DNA of 12,408 bases from contig JALNQF010000858.1 of assembly GCA_028456385.1 (NCBI GenBank), positions 1-12,408 on the forward strand. Reading direction: 5' to 3'. This stretch comes from Ophiosphaerella korrae. Taxonomy: Eukaryota > Ascomycota > Dothideomycetes > Pleosporales > Phaeosphaeriaceae. Shown here in pieces: positions 1 to 8,336 of the stretch (position 1 is its first letter; each line of letters opens with the position of its first letter). The notes under the pieces were generated by a model. That model had not been told where the DNA came from. It saw only the letters and a program-made list of their open reading frames with translations, and did no database searches. The position numbers were made by a program, and so were the translations under genes.

Positions 1-282
1 TTAATAATTAAATTACTAATACTATCTTAATAATGCGCGTTGCTACTAACTATATACTTGTCCTAATCTATTAATCTGTTACTACTAAGAATAATAGATT
101 GTAGATTACCTTAATCTATAATCTATTAACGCTAAGAGTCTATAGATTATAGATTACCCTAGGTGTCCTAATTATGTATAGTTTCCTAATTAAGTTTGTA
201 TTCTTTGTATTTATAAGAACTTAATCCTTTAGTTATAGGGCTAATTAGTTCTATCTATATTTCTCTTGTTACTATCGTAATA
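1..282 (-). repeat. 3' LTR of element A (cut by window start)
   Basis: Direct copy of 6595-6876. Comparing the two by eye gives 18 differences in 282 positions, all transitions, with no gaps or transversions. The inner end on the plus strand reads GTAATA at 277-282, the mutated form of GTAACA, which pairs with the TGTTAC found at the other LTR end (6448-6453) and at the LTR start of element B (10693). The purine tract at 283-297 lies directly next to it, which makes this the 3' LTR of a minus-strand element. No CpA occurs on the plus strand in this LTR, while several TpG remain. Confidence 0.93.
112..156. other. Perfect 15-bp inverted repeat inside the LTR of element A
   Basis: Positions 112-126 (TAATCTATAATCTAT) are the exact reverse complement of 142-156, around a 15-base loop. 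The same structure, base for base, is at 6706-6750 in the other LTR. The arms hold the short motif AATCTAT repeated. The LTR of element B has a four-unit array built from the same TAATCTAT/ATAGATTA words. It may be a transcript hairpin, a protein-binding site, or simply AT-rich repeat expansion. Confidence 0.8.
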
Positions 283-297
283 CTATCTCTTCCTTTA
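283..297 (-). promoter_or_regulatory. Polypurine tract of element A
   Basis: Read on the minus strand this is TAAAGGAAGAGATAG, almost all purine, ending directly at the LTR. This is the position and composition expected for the primer of plus-strand DNA synthesis. The matching site in element B (10679-10692) reads AGAGGAGGAGATAG and also ends directly at its LTR. The shared GGAGATAG/GAGATAG end supports both LTR boundaries. From 298 to 423 I see no further gene or signal. Confidence 0.8.
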
Positions 298-423
298 GGT
301 AGGTCCTTATTTATCTATCTTAGAGCTAAGGTTATTAACCTACTCTCTTTGTTAATTTCTAGTTCCTTATTACTCTCTATAGTTACCTCTTCTACACGTT
401 GTTAATATTTTTTTACTAATTAC

Positions 424-985
424 GTGTTACGCAATAGTGTTAAAATATTTCTTTATTCTTATTATACTTCCTCTAAGTTAAATTCTAAGTACTCTCTTTA
501 TATAGTTTCTACAAATAATAGTAGAGCTTATAAGGTATATATCTATGCGAACGTTTATAGTTCTTACAACGTATCTAGTATCTCTCTTGTAGAGTGTATG
601 TTTATTATGCTTATTCTTGTATCTAGGCTTAATAATAATAGGGAGAGCTATTAACTAGGCTTAAGAGAAATTACTATCTTAAATTATAGAGGCTAAAGCT
701 AAGTGTAAGTAGATCTAGAAGCTTGCGTAAAGTAAGCTAGTAGAGAATTAAGCTCGTCTCTCTTATCTTTATAAGATAAAGGCGCTAAATAATAAGAAAT
801 TAGCTATGTAGTTAGTAGCTCTAGAAGCTAAGCTAGACTTAGATAAGGTATTTAGTGTTGCTATAGTAGGTCCTACGTTAGGCGCTCCTATTACCTCTCT
901 ATCTAGCAATAGTAATATTAGTTCTCTTAGTTTACTACTAGGCGTTCTAGAGGGTTTTAACTTTAGAAGTCCTCTAGTTTCTTAA
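424..985 (+). pseudogene. Antisense accessory ORF of element A (Cys-rich plus helical protein, degraded)
   Basis: This frame runs opposite to gag-pol between chromodomain and 3' LTR. Frame 1 is open from 424 to 654 (it starts on GTG; no ATG is visible and the true start is unknown). It carries AYKVYIYANVYSSYN around 523-567 and an SLVEC stretch near 583-597. The protein then continues in frame 2 from about 656 to the TAA at 983-985, through a Lys/Gln/Leu-rich, probably coiled-coil stretch (KIKALNNKKLAM near 773-808) and a Ser/Leu-rich tail ending NFRSPLVS. Element B has a clearly similar peptide in both halves (AYKVYICANTYISYN; KIKALNNKK; tail NFRTPLVS), with the same +1 frame change. Several Tyr codons look like mutated Cys, so a small zinc-binding domain of the C-x2-C type is plausible. 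I do not recognise a named family. The last bases overlap the 3' end of gag-pol. Confidence 0.6.
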
Positions 986-1132
986 AGTAGTTAAGATTAT
1001 CCTCTAGTTCTTATATTTCTTCTTATAGTTGTCTTTTTCTATCTATACCTATCTATTTTACTAGATAGTAGTTTCTACTATTATAGAACTAGTATACTAA
1101 GATTTCTTTAACTTCCTATTCTTCTTATTCTC
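966..1132 (-). pseudogene. Chromodomain at the C-terminus of element A pol
   Basis: The minus-strand peptide has the chromodomain layout: an acidic start with alternating Glu and mutated codons, an E-V-x-x-I-L strand, a YYLVK strand (Tyr-Tyr-Leu-Val-Lys, followed by a stop where Trp is expected), then a Gly and a helix ending N-Y-F-K-K-L-E-D-F. Element B has the same segment at 9875-10039. In chromoviruses this domain is thought to direct integration to chromatin carrying particular histone marks. Aromatic-cage residues are partly lost to stops, so binding is not expected. Confidence 0.75.
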
Positions 1133-1404
1133 TATACGTGTCTACTTTGTACACTAGTAGTTCTACGTTTTATAGTACTATCTTAAGTAGTACTACGTAG
1201 AAGGTTAGGTATATCTTTATTTTATTTAGTAGCTTTAGTTTAAATATAACTAGCGTAACTTCTTTCTTAATTTTGTATAGTCTTATCTTAACGTAGTCTA
1301 ATTTTAAGCTTAGTCTCTTGCTCTTAATATTTTTCTATACTAACTATACTTTTTCTCCCTTTCTAAATTAGGGTCTCTCTTTATATTTCTTGTTATAGTA
1401 CTTT

Positions 1405-2265
1405 ACTATTTAATTATATAGGAATTCTATATCCTATCTTAATTGCTCGTGTATATCTTTAATTCTATTAGCAAAGTTTTCTCCTCTTAGAGACTAAGAT
1501 ATCTTTAGTCTTAGTATTCTATATATACTAAAGTTAAATCTATAGTTTATAAAGAAAAGTAATACTTCTATTATTTTATTCTATACGCTGTTGTATACTA
1601 ACTATACTATAAGTAGTAACTATACCTAATTATTCTAGTTATAGTTAAGGTAGTATCTTAGGTACTATTTTACTATTTAGTTTATTCTTTCTAATTATCT
1701 ATCTATTTATAAGTAGTATGTAGTAGACATTACGTATTTAATTCCTAATTGTACTATTATCGTTCCCTATAGTTTTAATATAAATCTTACATCTCTATCT
1801 ATAATAATCTTGTCTAGTAGTCTATATTAACTAATTATAGTTCCTAGAACCTAGTATATAGTAACTTCTATCCTACTTTTTTCTTTATATAGTCTAAAGT
1901 ATAAGTACTTTATAAGTTTATCTACTATTATTAGGATTCTATTATACTTAACTCCTAATATTAGGTCTTTTAACTTAGGTAGTTTTGTAATAAAATCTAT
2001 TATAATAACTCCCTATAGTTATTTTAGTACTTCTACTAGTTATAGCTTTCTATATAGTATATACTTACTATACTTATTCTTTTAGTATTCTATATAATCT
2101 TATAGTACTTCTATTACTAGTTATCTTACTCTTAGGATATAGTAATCTCTTAGTAGTCTATCTAGTATTTTGTTAATTCCTTAATATCTATATACTAGTA
2201 GTTTATAGAACTATTGTATAAATTCTCTTTATATTTTTCCTAGAATGTACGTTCTTCTATAGGCT
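1405..2265 (-). pseudogene. Integrase domain of element A
   Basis: The N-terminal zinc-binding part shows Y-R-Y-stop-G-I-N-K where relatives have H-x-H-x-G, then DYIEY-stop-K-N-K near 2050-2070, a C-x2-C pair with both Cys changed to Tyr. The catalytic triad survives: Asp at 1920-1922 (IVDKL), Asp at 1797-1799 (IIIDRDVRF) and Glu at 1689-1691. The last two are 36 codons apart, the D,D-35-E spacing of retroviral-type integrases. Around the Glu the frame has stops. This copy is full length compared with element B, which lacks 240 bp here. Confidence 0.88.
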
Positions 2266-2464
2266 TTTACGAGACTTTCTTTAATCTTAAGTTTTTTTAT
2301 CTCTTTAGGGGCTTTTCTTATTTCTTCCTAAATCTATTTGTCTAGCTCGCTACTCTTTCTTTTAAGTGTTGTAGCTATTTTAGGTATATTTAGAACTAAA
2401 TATCCTTCTTCGTTTTTAACTAGAACTATACTAGTAGCGCTTACTTCTTTTTATAAGTCTAGTC

Positions 2465-2908
2465 TTCTACTAAGAGCGTCTATAAATTAGTTATCTTTCC
2501 CTTTTATATATATAATTTCTATATTAAATATTAATAGGAATTCCTACTATCTTGTATATTATTATATTAGTTCTTTATTTAGTATAAATCTTATAAAATT
2601 CCTATAGTCTATATAGACCTTTATTTAGTATTTTACTCCTTGTAAGTATACTCTCTATTGTTTAAATACTTTATAGATTACTAGCATCTCTTTATTATAA
2701 ATTAGATAGTTAAGCTCTACTAGCTTTATTTTCTTAGAGAAGTATTTAACTAAATACTTTTTCTTAGTCTTTAGGTCTTCTTGTATTAGTGCTATTCTAT
2801 AGACTAAATTAGATGCGTCTGTTTTTACTATTACTAGTAAGTCTAGGTTATATATTCTAATAACTAGGTTTTCTATAAACTTCTTTTTAATCTTCTTAAA
2901 TACTTTAT
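2465..2908 (-). pseudogene. RNase H domain of element A
   Basis: The segment follows RT directly and shows the Ty3-type RNase H landmarks: KTDASNLV with the first catalytic Asp kept (GAC at 2817-2819), and at the end KGKDN-stop-FIDALS near 2473-2505 with the final Asp of the DALSR motif kept. In element B the first Asp has become Asn. RNase H degrades the RNA strand of the RNA/DNA hybrid during reverse transcription. Confidence 0.85.
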
Positions 2909-3054
2909 CGTATTCCTTTATCTATTTAAATAGTATATCTTTTTTTATAAGCCTTGTTATTAGTTCTATATCTTTAGACTATTCTACTATTAACTTTTTG
3001 TAAAAGTTAGCTAGGCTATAAAATTATTATACTTCCTTTAGGTTCTTTAGTATT

Positions 3055-3685
3055 AGCTATTTGTTAATTGATCTAATTTTTTCTAGATTGATCTTAATTT
3101 TTCTTAGTTTAATAATAAATCTAAGGAAGTCTATTTCCTTTATATAGAATTTATATTTTCTTATTTTAAGGAATAGTTTACTTTCTACTAGTTTTTCTAG
3201 TACTTTGTATATATACTATACGTATTCTTCTTCTATTTTTAAGAATATAAGGATGTTATCTAGGTATACAAATATAAATATATCTAAGTACTCTCTTAGT
3301 ACTATATTTATTCTTTCCTAGAAGGCTGCTAGTGCGTTTATTAAGCTAAAGAGTATAACTAGGTATTTATATAGTCTATATTGTATTCTAAACGCTATTT
3401 TCTATTTATTACCTTTCTTAATTCTAATCTAGTAGTAGGCGTTCTAGATATCTAGTTTTGTAAAGATTCTTACTTTCTATAGTCTATCTTATATTACGTC
3501 TATTTATAGTAAGGGATATTAGTTCTTATTTATAATTACGTTAGTTTTTCTAAAGTCTATATAAAGTCTTTTATTACTTATTCTCTTTTTGTCTACAAAT
3601 ATAAGTCTATGTACTACTAAGGACTTAGATTCTTATATTTATCTTTTCTTTAGTGCGTTTTTAATAAACGTTTGTTTAATCTTAG
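3055..3685 (-). pseudogene. Reverse transcriptase domain of element A
   Basis: The reading matches RT fingers and palm, and aligns base for base with 7560-8190 of element B in inverse orientation (coordinates sum to 11245). The catalytic YxDD box reads Y-L-D-N-I-L-I-F, with Asn (AAC, 3255-3257) where the second Asp belongs. The change is GATGAC to GATAAC, a TpG to TpA transition. This alone would abolish polymerase activity. Other stops fall at Trp/Gln positions. Confidence 0.92.
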
Positions 3686-4139
3686 ATTCTTCTTCTATTT
3701 TTTTATAAACTAGGCTCTATCTTACGTCTTTATCTTCTTTTAGATCTATTACTAAATCCTATAGTTAATATTCTAAGAGGTAATCTTTAGGTTCTATAAG
3801 CTGTTTTTCCTATTTCTTATATTTTTCTAAGAATTCTCCTTTGTATGTGGCTATGTTAGCTTTTAATATTTCTTTCTTAGGGTAGCTAATTTTCTCTATT
3901 CTCTAATTAATTCTTAGGTTAGTTATTTATAACTATAGTATTCTTAGTATTATATCTTATTTGTTATTAATTGTTGTTATATCTATAACTATATTCTTAA
4001 TTGTTATCTCTTTTAGTTCTAGCGTAGAGGGTGTTATCTTAAACCTTATAAGTTCTTAGAATAGTTTTCCTTTAATTATACTTAGTTATTAAGAGTACTT
4101 CTTTGTAGTATAGGTTATTCTTTAGTTTTCTACAATCTT

Positions 4140-4260
4140 CTTTAATATAAAGTTCCTTGTAGCTCTACTATTAATTATTAATTATACTTTCTTTCTTTAA
4201 TAAGTACTTATCTTTATAATATATAGGCCTCTTATACCTTCTAGTCTTTCTTGCTTTAGT
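4140..4260 (-). pseudogene. Aspartic protease motif of element A
   Basis: The minus strand reads L-I-N-N-S-R-A-T-R-N-F-I; the active-site triplet is at 4161-4175. Relatives have Asp-Ser-Gly-Ala here. Both the Asp (GAT to AAT) and the Gly (GGA to AGA) are changed by G to A following T, so the protease is dead. Element B carries the same two changes at 7070-7084. About 399 codons separate this site from the zinc knuckle, long for a chromovirus. Confidence 0.85.
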
Positions 4261-4379
4261 ATTTTTGTAAATTGTCTATCTTTCTAGGGCTATAGCCCTA
4301 TTTTAAGTTTGTATTCTTTATATTTTAGATATTCGTTATACTTATATTTATACTATAGTCTTCCTTAGACGCATTTCTT

Positions 4380-5370
4380 AGGTAGTTTTAGTCTAGGCCT
4401 TATTACTACGTAACTTTCTTTAGGTATTATTTCCTATCCTTAGATATCTTCTACTAGAATTACTCTTATATAGTTGTAGCCTCTTCTTCTTATAGGCTAT
4501 ACTTTATTATTTACTTTAAGGTTTCTATATATTATATAATTCTTCTCTAGGTATAATATCTATAATACTTTAAAATATACTAGGTGCTTAGGATCTATTA
4601 TTTTGTTATCCCCTTTCTAGTAACTATCTATTCTAGGTCTTGTATTTATTAAGACGTAGTATACTATTAGTACTTGTAGTATATAGGCTTCGTTAATCTA
4701 TTGCGTTTTTCTTATAAGGTACTACTATTCTCTTTATATAGGTATCTTTCTTACTATAACTATATATTACTTTATCTATTCTTAAAATAGTATAAACTTT
4801 ATTTCTTTAGGATTGTGTTCTTTCTAGTCTTCGTACGCTTCCTCTATACTTATAACTAGTAAGTATTTCTAAATAAATTTCTATTCTTTGTTTCGTTCCT
4901 CTATATCTATTATTATATAGCTATTATAGCTATATATATCTAGCTAGGTGTACTTTGTACCTCTTATACTAACCTATCTTTTACTTTCTTGTAGTCCTTT
5001 AGAGGAAGCTGTAGTAGTTTCTTTATTTAGTACTAGTCCTTTAGCCTAGATTAATAGGGTCTAGAGCTCTTCTTTTTCTAAGTCTTCTATTAGTAAGTCT
5101 ATTATATACGCTGTTTCTTCTAGCTATACTTTTGTTCTTTTTTTTATTGCTACTACTCTATTCTTTTATAGGAACTATCCTACTCCCTATTTACTAGAAA
5201 GATATATATAGTAGTCGTCTTTATAACAAAAGGTCTAATAGAGTATTATGTATTGTATTTCTTTGCTTCTAGCTACCTTTTTCTAAGGTTTAGCCTATGC
5301 TTATAGTGTTTCTTTTCTTTTCTCTATTGTCTTTAACTAAGTTTCCTTATCTTTTTTATAGTCTTAACTT
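4380..5370 (-). pseudogene. Long Gag-protease linker of element A
   Basis: The gag-pol frame runs on through this stretch. I recognise no enzymatic domain. The part near 5000-5220 is acidic and lysine-rich (for example DLLIEDLEKEEL near 5065-5100) and looks disordered or helical. The part near 4400-4560 has basic and hydrophobic strands leading into the protease. It is absent from the window for element B, which begins at the equivalent of 4364. It may be a spacer or a domain too degraded to name. Confidence 0.5.
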
Positions 5371-5372
5371 TT

Positions 5373-5414
5373 GTAGTCTTTTATATAGTGTCCTAGTTTC
5401 CTATATTTATAATA
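5373..5414 (-). pseudogene. CCHC zinc knuckle of element A Gag, all three Cys lost
   Basis: The minus-strand peptide YYKYRKLGHYIKDY has the spacing of a retroviral zinc knuckle, C-x2-C-x4-H-x4-C, with Tyr at all three Cys positions and His kept. Each TGY to TAY change is G to A after T, the RIP direction. It lies in the same frame as the Gag domain upstream and the protease downstream. The knuckle normally binds the element RNA during packaging. Confidence 0.85.
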
Positions 5415-5749
5415 TGCTGTATCCTTTTTCTTCTTTAATTAGTAGTCTTTCGCGTAGTAGCTTTTCTTGCTATAGTTAAAATACGTAAAGTCTTTATTCT
5501 TCTTTCTCTTTCTATCCTTATTTACGTTAAGGATTATAGGGTCTCTAGTGTCCTAGTTTCTCGTTTAGCTCCTATACTTATTCTTTTTCTATTCTTAAAG
5601 GTCGTTATTAATTTAGATTACTTATTATTTTAGGGCTTTTAGTGTCCTAGGTTTCTCTATATATATTATTTTGTATCGAATTTTTGCGTTTAGCCCTTAT
5701 TTAAAGTGTAACATAAGGGCTAATTTATTCTATTCTATATTTTAACTTA

Positions 5750-6389
5750 GTTATTTAAATTATAATACGTATTCTAGAACACTCTTGTTTTATATAAGCC
5801 TTTTAAGTTTCTCTTTAGCTTATTAGGTAATATCTATATCCCTAAATACTACTCTTATTTGTTTAGTAAAGTATTTATAACTTCTAAAAATAGCTCTAGT
5901 TTTGTCCTTTTAGGTTATTAGAGAATACGTTATATAATCTATCTAGTAGGGCTCGTACTATCTTTTTACGTCTTCTTTAAGGTATAGTCTAATATATATT
6001 ACTTTCTTTTCTTCTATATTAAAGTGTAGTACTTATATATCTATCTAGAGTTATACTAACACTATAAAGGGTCTTAATTTCTCTCTTGTTCTATTAAACT
6101 TTTTAAGAACAGGTATCTTAAGTAGTTTCTTTGTTATACTTATTTCTAGTTGTTAGGTAATTAGCTCTATCTAGTTCTATCCTTTAATAATAGCTTTAAT
6201 TTATACTTTGTTCTATTTTAAGTAGTCTTGTAGTTCCTTATTCTACGTTTCTAGTGCTTTAATTACTATCTTTATATCTTCTTTATTGTTAATTAGTTTA
6301 TTTATATAGTCCTTAATTGTTTCCTATATAGTACTATCTAACTTATAACTACTCTTAGGGGCTTTACTTGTTAAACTTTCTACTATTAT
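5750..6389 (-). pseudogene. Gag capsid region of element A
   Basis: The frame opens with a helical stretch (DYINKLINNKEDIKIV near 6270-6320) that looks like a coiled coil. It is followed by F-N-R-T-R-E-K-L-R-P-F near 6070-6100 and a stop-interrupted YIRLYLKEDVKR near 5965-6000, the pattern of the retrotransposon Gag (capsid) family: an F-x-G-x-x-x-K-L-x-x-F start, then an F/Y-L-x-G/E-x-A-x-x-W/Y segment. Stops replace Gln/Trp. The 58 bases between 6390 and the LTR edge at 6448 are the untranslated leader. Confidence 0.75.
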
Positions 6390-6429
6390 ATTAGCTAGAC
6401 TATACGCTACTTACGCTTTGCTTCTTGTA

Positions 6430-6447
6430 ATAACTAAATTAGCAAGG
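6430..6447 (-). promoter_or_regulatory. Expected primer-binding site position of element A
   Basis: This is the stretch directly inside the 5' LTR, where minus-strand DNA synthesis is primed. On the minus strand it starts CCTTGCTAATTTAG. It does not begin with TGG, the complement of a tRNA CCA end, and RIP could not have turned TGG into CCT. Priming may use another tRNA position, a few spacer bases, or self-priming; I cannot tell which. Confidence 0.35.
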
Positions 6448-6876
6448 TGTTACTAGCTTACTAGGGTTAACTTCCTAATAGCCTAGGTAGTATTAGTAGA
6501 TTATAAGGTAATAACAAAAGCTTATATTATAATCTATAATAGGCTGTAAATAATAGAAGATGTTTTGTAACTATCTTTATATTATCGCTTGTAGTTAATA
6601 ATTAAATTACTAATGCTATCTTAATAATGCGCGTCGCTACTAACTATATACTTATCCTAATCTATTAATCTATTACTACTAAGAATAATAGATCGCGGAT
6701 TACCTTAATCTATAATCTATTAACGCTAAGAGTCTATAGATTATAGATTACCCTAGGTATCTTAATTATATGTAGTTTCCTAATTAAGTTTATATTCTTT
6801 GTGTTCGTAAGAACTTAATCCTTTAGTTGTAGGGCTAATTAGTTCTATCTGTATTTCTCTTGTTACTATTGTAATA
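6448..6876 (-). repeat. 5' LTR of element A (complete, 429 bp)
   Basis: On the plus strand it starts TGTTAC (6448-6453) and ends GTAATA (6871-6876), a mutated GTAACA, so the ends form the usual short TG...CA inverted repeat. Bases 6595-6876 match the left LTR. The first part (6448-6594) resembles the reverse complement of about 10990-11152 in the LTR of element B, which confirms the inner boundary. The 15-bp inverted repeat is at 6706-6750. No promoter element can be named with confidence. Confidence 0.9.
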
Positions 6877-6885
6877 TTAAGGAAG
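6872..6885. other. Insertion junction: element A LTR against element B pol
   Basis: The LTR of A ends at 6876. From 6878 on, the plus strand is the B pol frame: 6881-6894 is the reverse complement of 4351-4364 inside A's own pol. B therefore starts in mid-gene without an LTR, as expected if A inserted into B. The adjacent bases TTAAG (6877-6881) would be one copy of the target duplication. The other copy is predicted 147 bases upstream of the window start. Confidence 0.85.
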
Positions 6886-7039
6886 ACTATAGTATAAATA
6901 TATATATAATAAATATCCTAAATACAAAGAATATAAACTTAAAGTAGGGCTATAGCTCTAGAAAGATAGATAATTTACAAAAATACCTAAGTAAAAATAA
7001 CTAGAAGGTATAAGAGGCCTATATATTATAAAGATAGGT

Positions 7040-7160
7040 ACGTACTAAGAAAAGAAAGTATAACTAATAATTAATAGTAGAGCTATAAGAAACTTTATAT
7101 TAAAGAAGTTTATAGAAATATAAGGAATAAAGTATATAATAAAAAAATACTCTTAACAAC
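7040..7160 (+). pseudogene. Aspartic protease motif of element B
   Basis: The peptide L-I-I-N-S-R-A-I-R-N-F-I has its active-site codons at 7070-7084. Asp and Gly of the expected Asp-Ser-Gly are changed to Asn and Arg, identical to element A. Both changes are G to A after T. The motif is the first recognisable domain after the insertion junction. Confidence 0.85.
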
Positions 7161-7559
7161 TAAGTACGATTAAAGGAAAACTATTCTAGGAACTAATAAA
7201 ATTCGAGACAGTTCCCTCTATACTAGAGCTAGAAAAAATAAAGATTAAGTACATAATTATAGATATAACAATAATTAATAATAAATAAGATATAATACTA
7301 GGAATACTATAGTTATAGATAACTAACCTATATATTAATTAGAGAATAGGAAAGATTAACTACTATAAAATAGATATATTAAAAGCTAACATAAGTACCT
7401 ATAAAGGAGAATTCCTTAAAGAATATAAGAAATAGGAAGAATAGCTTATAGAGCCTAAAGACTACCTTCTAGAATATTAGCTATAGGACTTAGCGATAGA
7501 TATAAAAAAAGACAAGGACGTAGGATAGAGCCTAGTCTATAAGAAAATAGAAGAAGAAT

Positions 7560-8190
7560 CTAAAATTAAACAAGCGTTTATCGAAAGTGCACTAAAGAAA
7601 GGATAGATATAAGAATCTAAATCTTTAGTAGTATACAGACTTATATTTATAAATAAAAAGGGAATAAGTAATAAAAGACCTTACGTAGATTTTAGAAAAA
7701 CTAACGTAATTATAAATAAGAACTAATATCCCTTACTACAAATAGATAAAATATAAGATAGGATATAAAAAGTAAGAATCTTTACAAAACTAGATATCTA
7801 GAACGCCTACTACTAGATTAGAATTAAGAAAGGTAATAAATAGAAAATAGTATTTAGAATATAGTATAGACTATATAAATACCTAGTTATACTATTTAGC
7901 TTAACAAACGCCCTAGTAGCTTTTTAAGAAAGAATTAATATAGTACTAAGAGAGTACTTAGATGTATTTATATTTATATACCTAGATAATATCCTTATAT
8001 TCTTAGAAATAGAGGAAGAACACGTACAACATGTACACAAGGTACTAGAAAAACTAGCTAAAAGTAAATTATTTCTTAAAATAAGAAAATACAAATTCTA
8101 TATAAAGGAAATAGATTTCCTTAGATTTATTATAGAACTAGGAAAAATTAAGATTAACCTAGAAAAGATTAAGTTAATTAACGAATAGCT
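7560..8190 (+). pseudogene. Reverse transcriptase domain of element B
   Basis: RT landmarks in order: RPYVDFRKTN near 7675-7704 (the V-D-Y/F-R motif), FTKLDI near 7782-7799 with the first catalytic Asp kept, a stretch ending LFSLTNA (relatives have PFGLTNAP) near 7890-7911, and the YxDD box read as Y-L-D-N-I-L-I-F with Asn (AAT, 7988-7990) for the second catalytic Asp. Stops replace Trp and Gln. The same Asp is lost in element A. Confidence 0.93.
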
Positions 8191-8336
8191 AATACTAAAA
8201 AACCTAAAAGAGGTACAATAATTTTATAGGTTAGTAAACTTTTGTAGAAAACTAATAGTAAGATAGTCTAAAGATATAAAACTAATAATAAAACTTATAA
8301 AAAAAGATACGCTATTTAAATAGATAATAGAATACA

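Larger units (their letters stand above)
963..6389 (-). pseudogene. gag-pol polyprotein of element A, single frame, RIP-degraded
   Basis: One reading frame (codon first base at positions equal to 2 modulo 3) carries every recognisable motif from gag near 6383 to the chromodomain near 966, about 1800 codons. Gag and pol therefore appear fused in one frame rather than separated by a frameshift, unless compensating indels hide one. The start is uncertain: two ATA codons at 6384-6389 are the likeliest mutated ATG. The end is uncertain too: TAA at 963-965 could be a real stop or a mutated CAA. Order: Gag, CCHC knuckle, long linker, protease, RT, RNase H, integrase, chromodomain. Stops stand where Trp, Gln or Arg would be in relatives. 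It cannot make a working protein now. Domains are listed separately. Confidence 0.92.
1..6876 (-). mobile_element. Element A: RIP-degraded Ty3/gypsy chromovirus, nearly complete
   Basis: The element is bounded by two direct LTR copies: 1-282 aligns to 6595-6876 at a constant offset of 6594 with no gaps. The first 147 bases of the left LTR lie outside the window, giving a full length near 7.02 kb (LTRs 429 bp, interior 6165 bp). Sense is the minus strand, shown by gag, zinc knuckle, protease, RT, RNase H, integrase and chromodomain in that order from 6389 to 963 and by a purine tract beside the left LTR. The domain order and terminal chromodomain place it in the chromoviruses. It is dead: dozens of in-frame TAA/TAG codons and several lost catalytic residues. 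No frame-disrupting indel is apparent. Its right edge abuts element B in mid-gene, so it is the youngest insertion here. Confidence 0.93.

Noticed and set aside
638..640. TAG at 638-640 as intron acceptor with the GTATGT donor at 596
   Set aside because: The resulting 45-base removal leaves the two halves of the antisense ORF in different frames, so it does not explain the shared +1 shift.
424..654. Reading 424-654 as a complete 76-residue gene
   Set aside because: It begins on GTG and stops at a TAA that may be mutated CAA. Comparison with element B shows it is only the first half of a longer antisense frame, so it is annotated within 424-985.
763..779. Palindrome TTATCTT/AAGATAA, also at 10220-10236
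   Set aside because: It looks like a conserved regulatory hairpin, but it falls in the YLYKIKAL block conserved as protein on the antisense strand, which explains it.
5297..5479. 60-residue open frame on the plus strand
   Set aside because: It is the reverse complement of the Gag zinc-knuckle region of element A, which is clear on the minus strand (5373-5414). The peptide is low-complexity Ser/Leu/Tyr and has no counterpart elsewhere.
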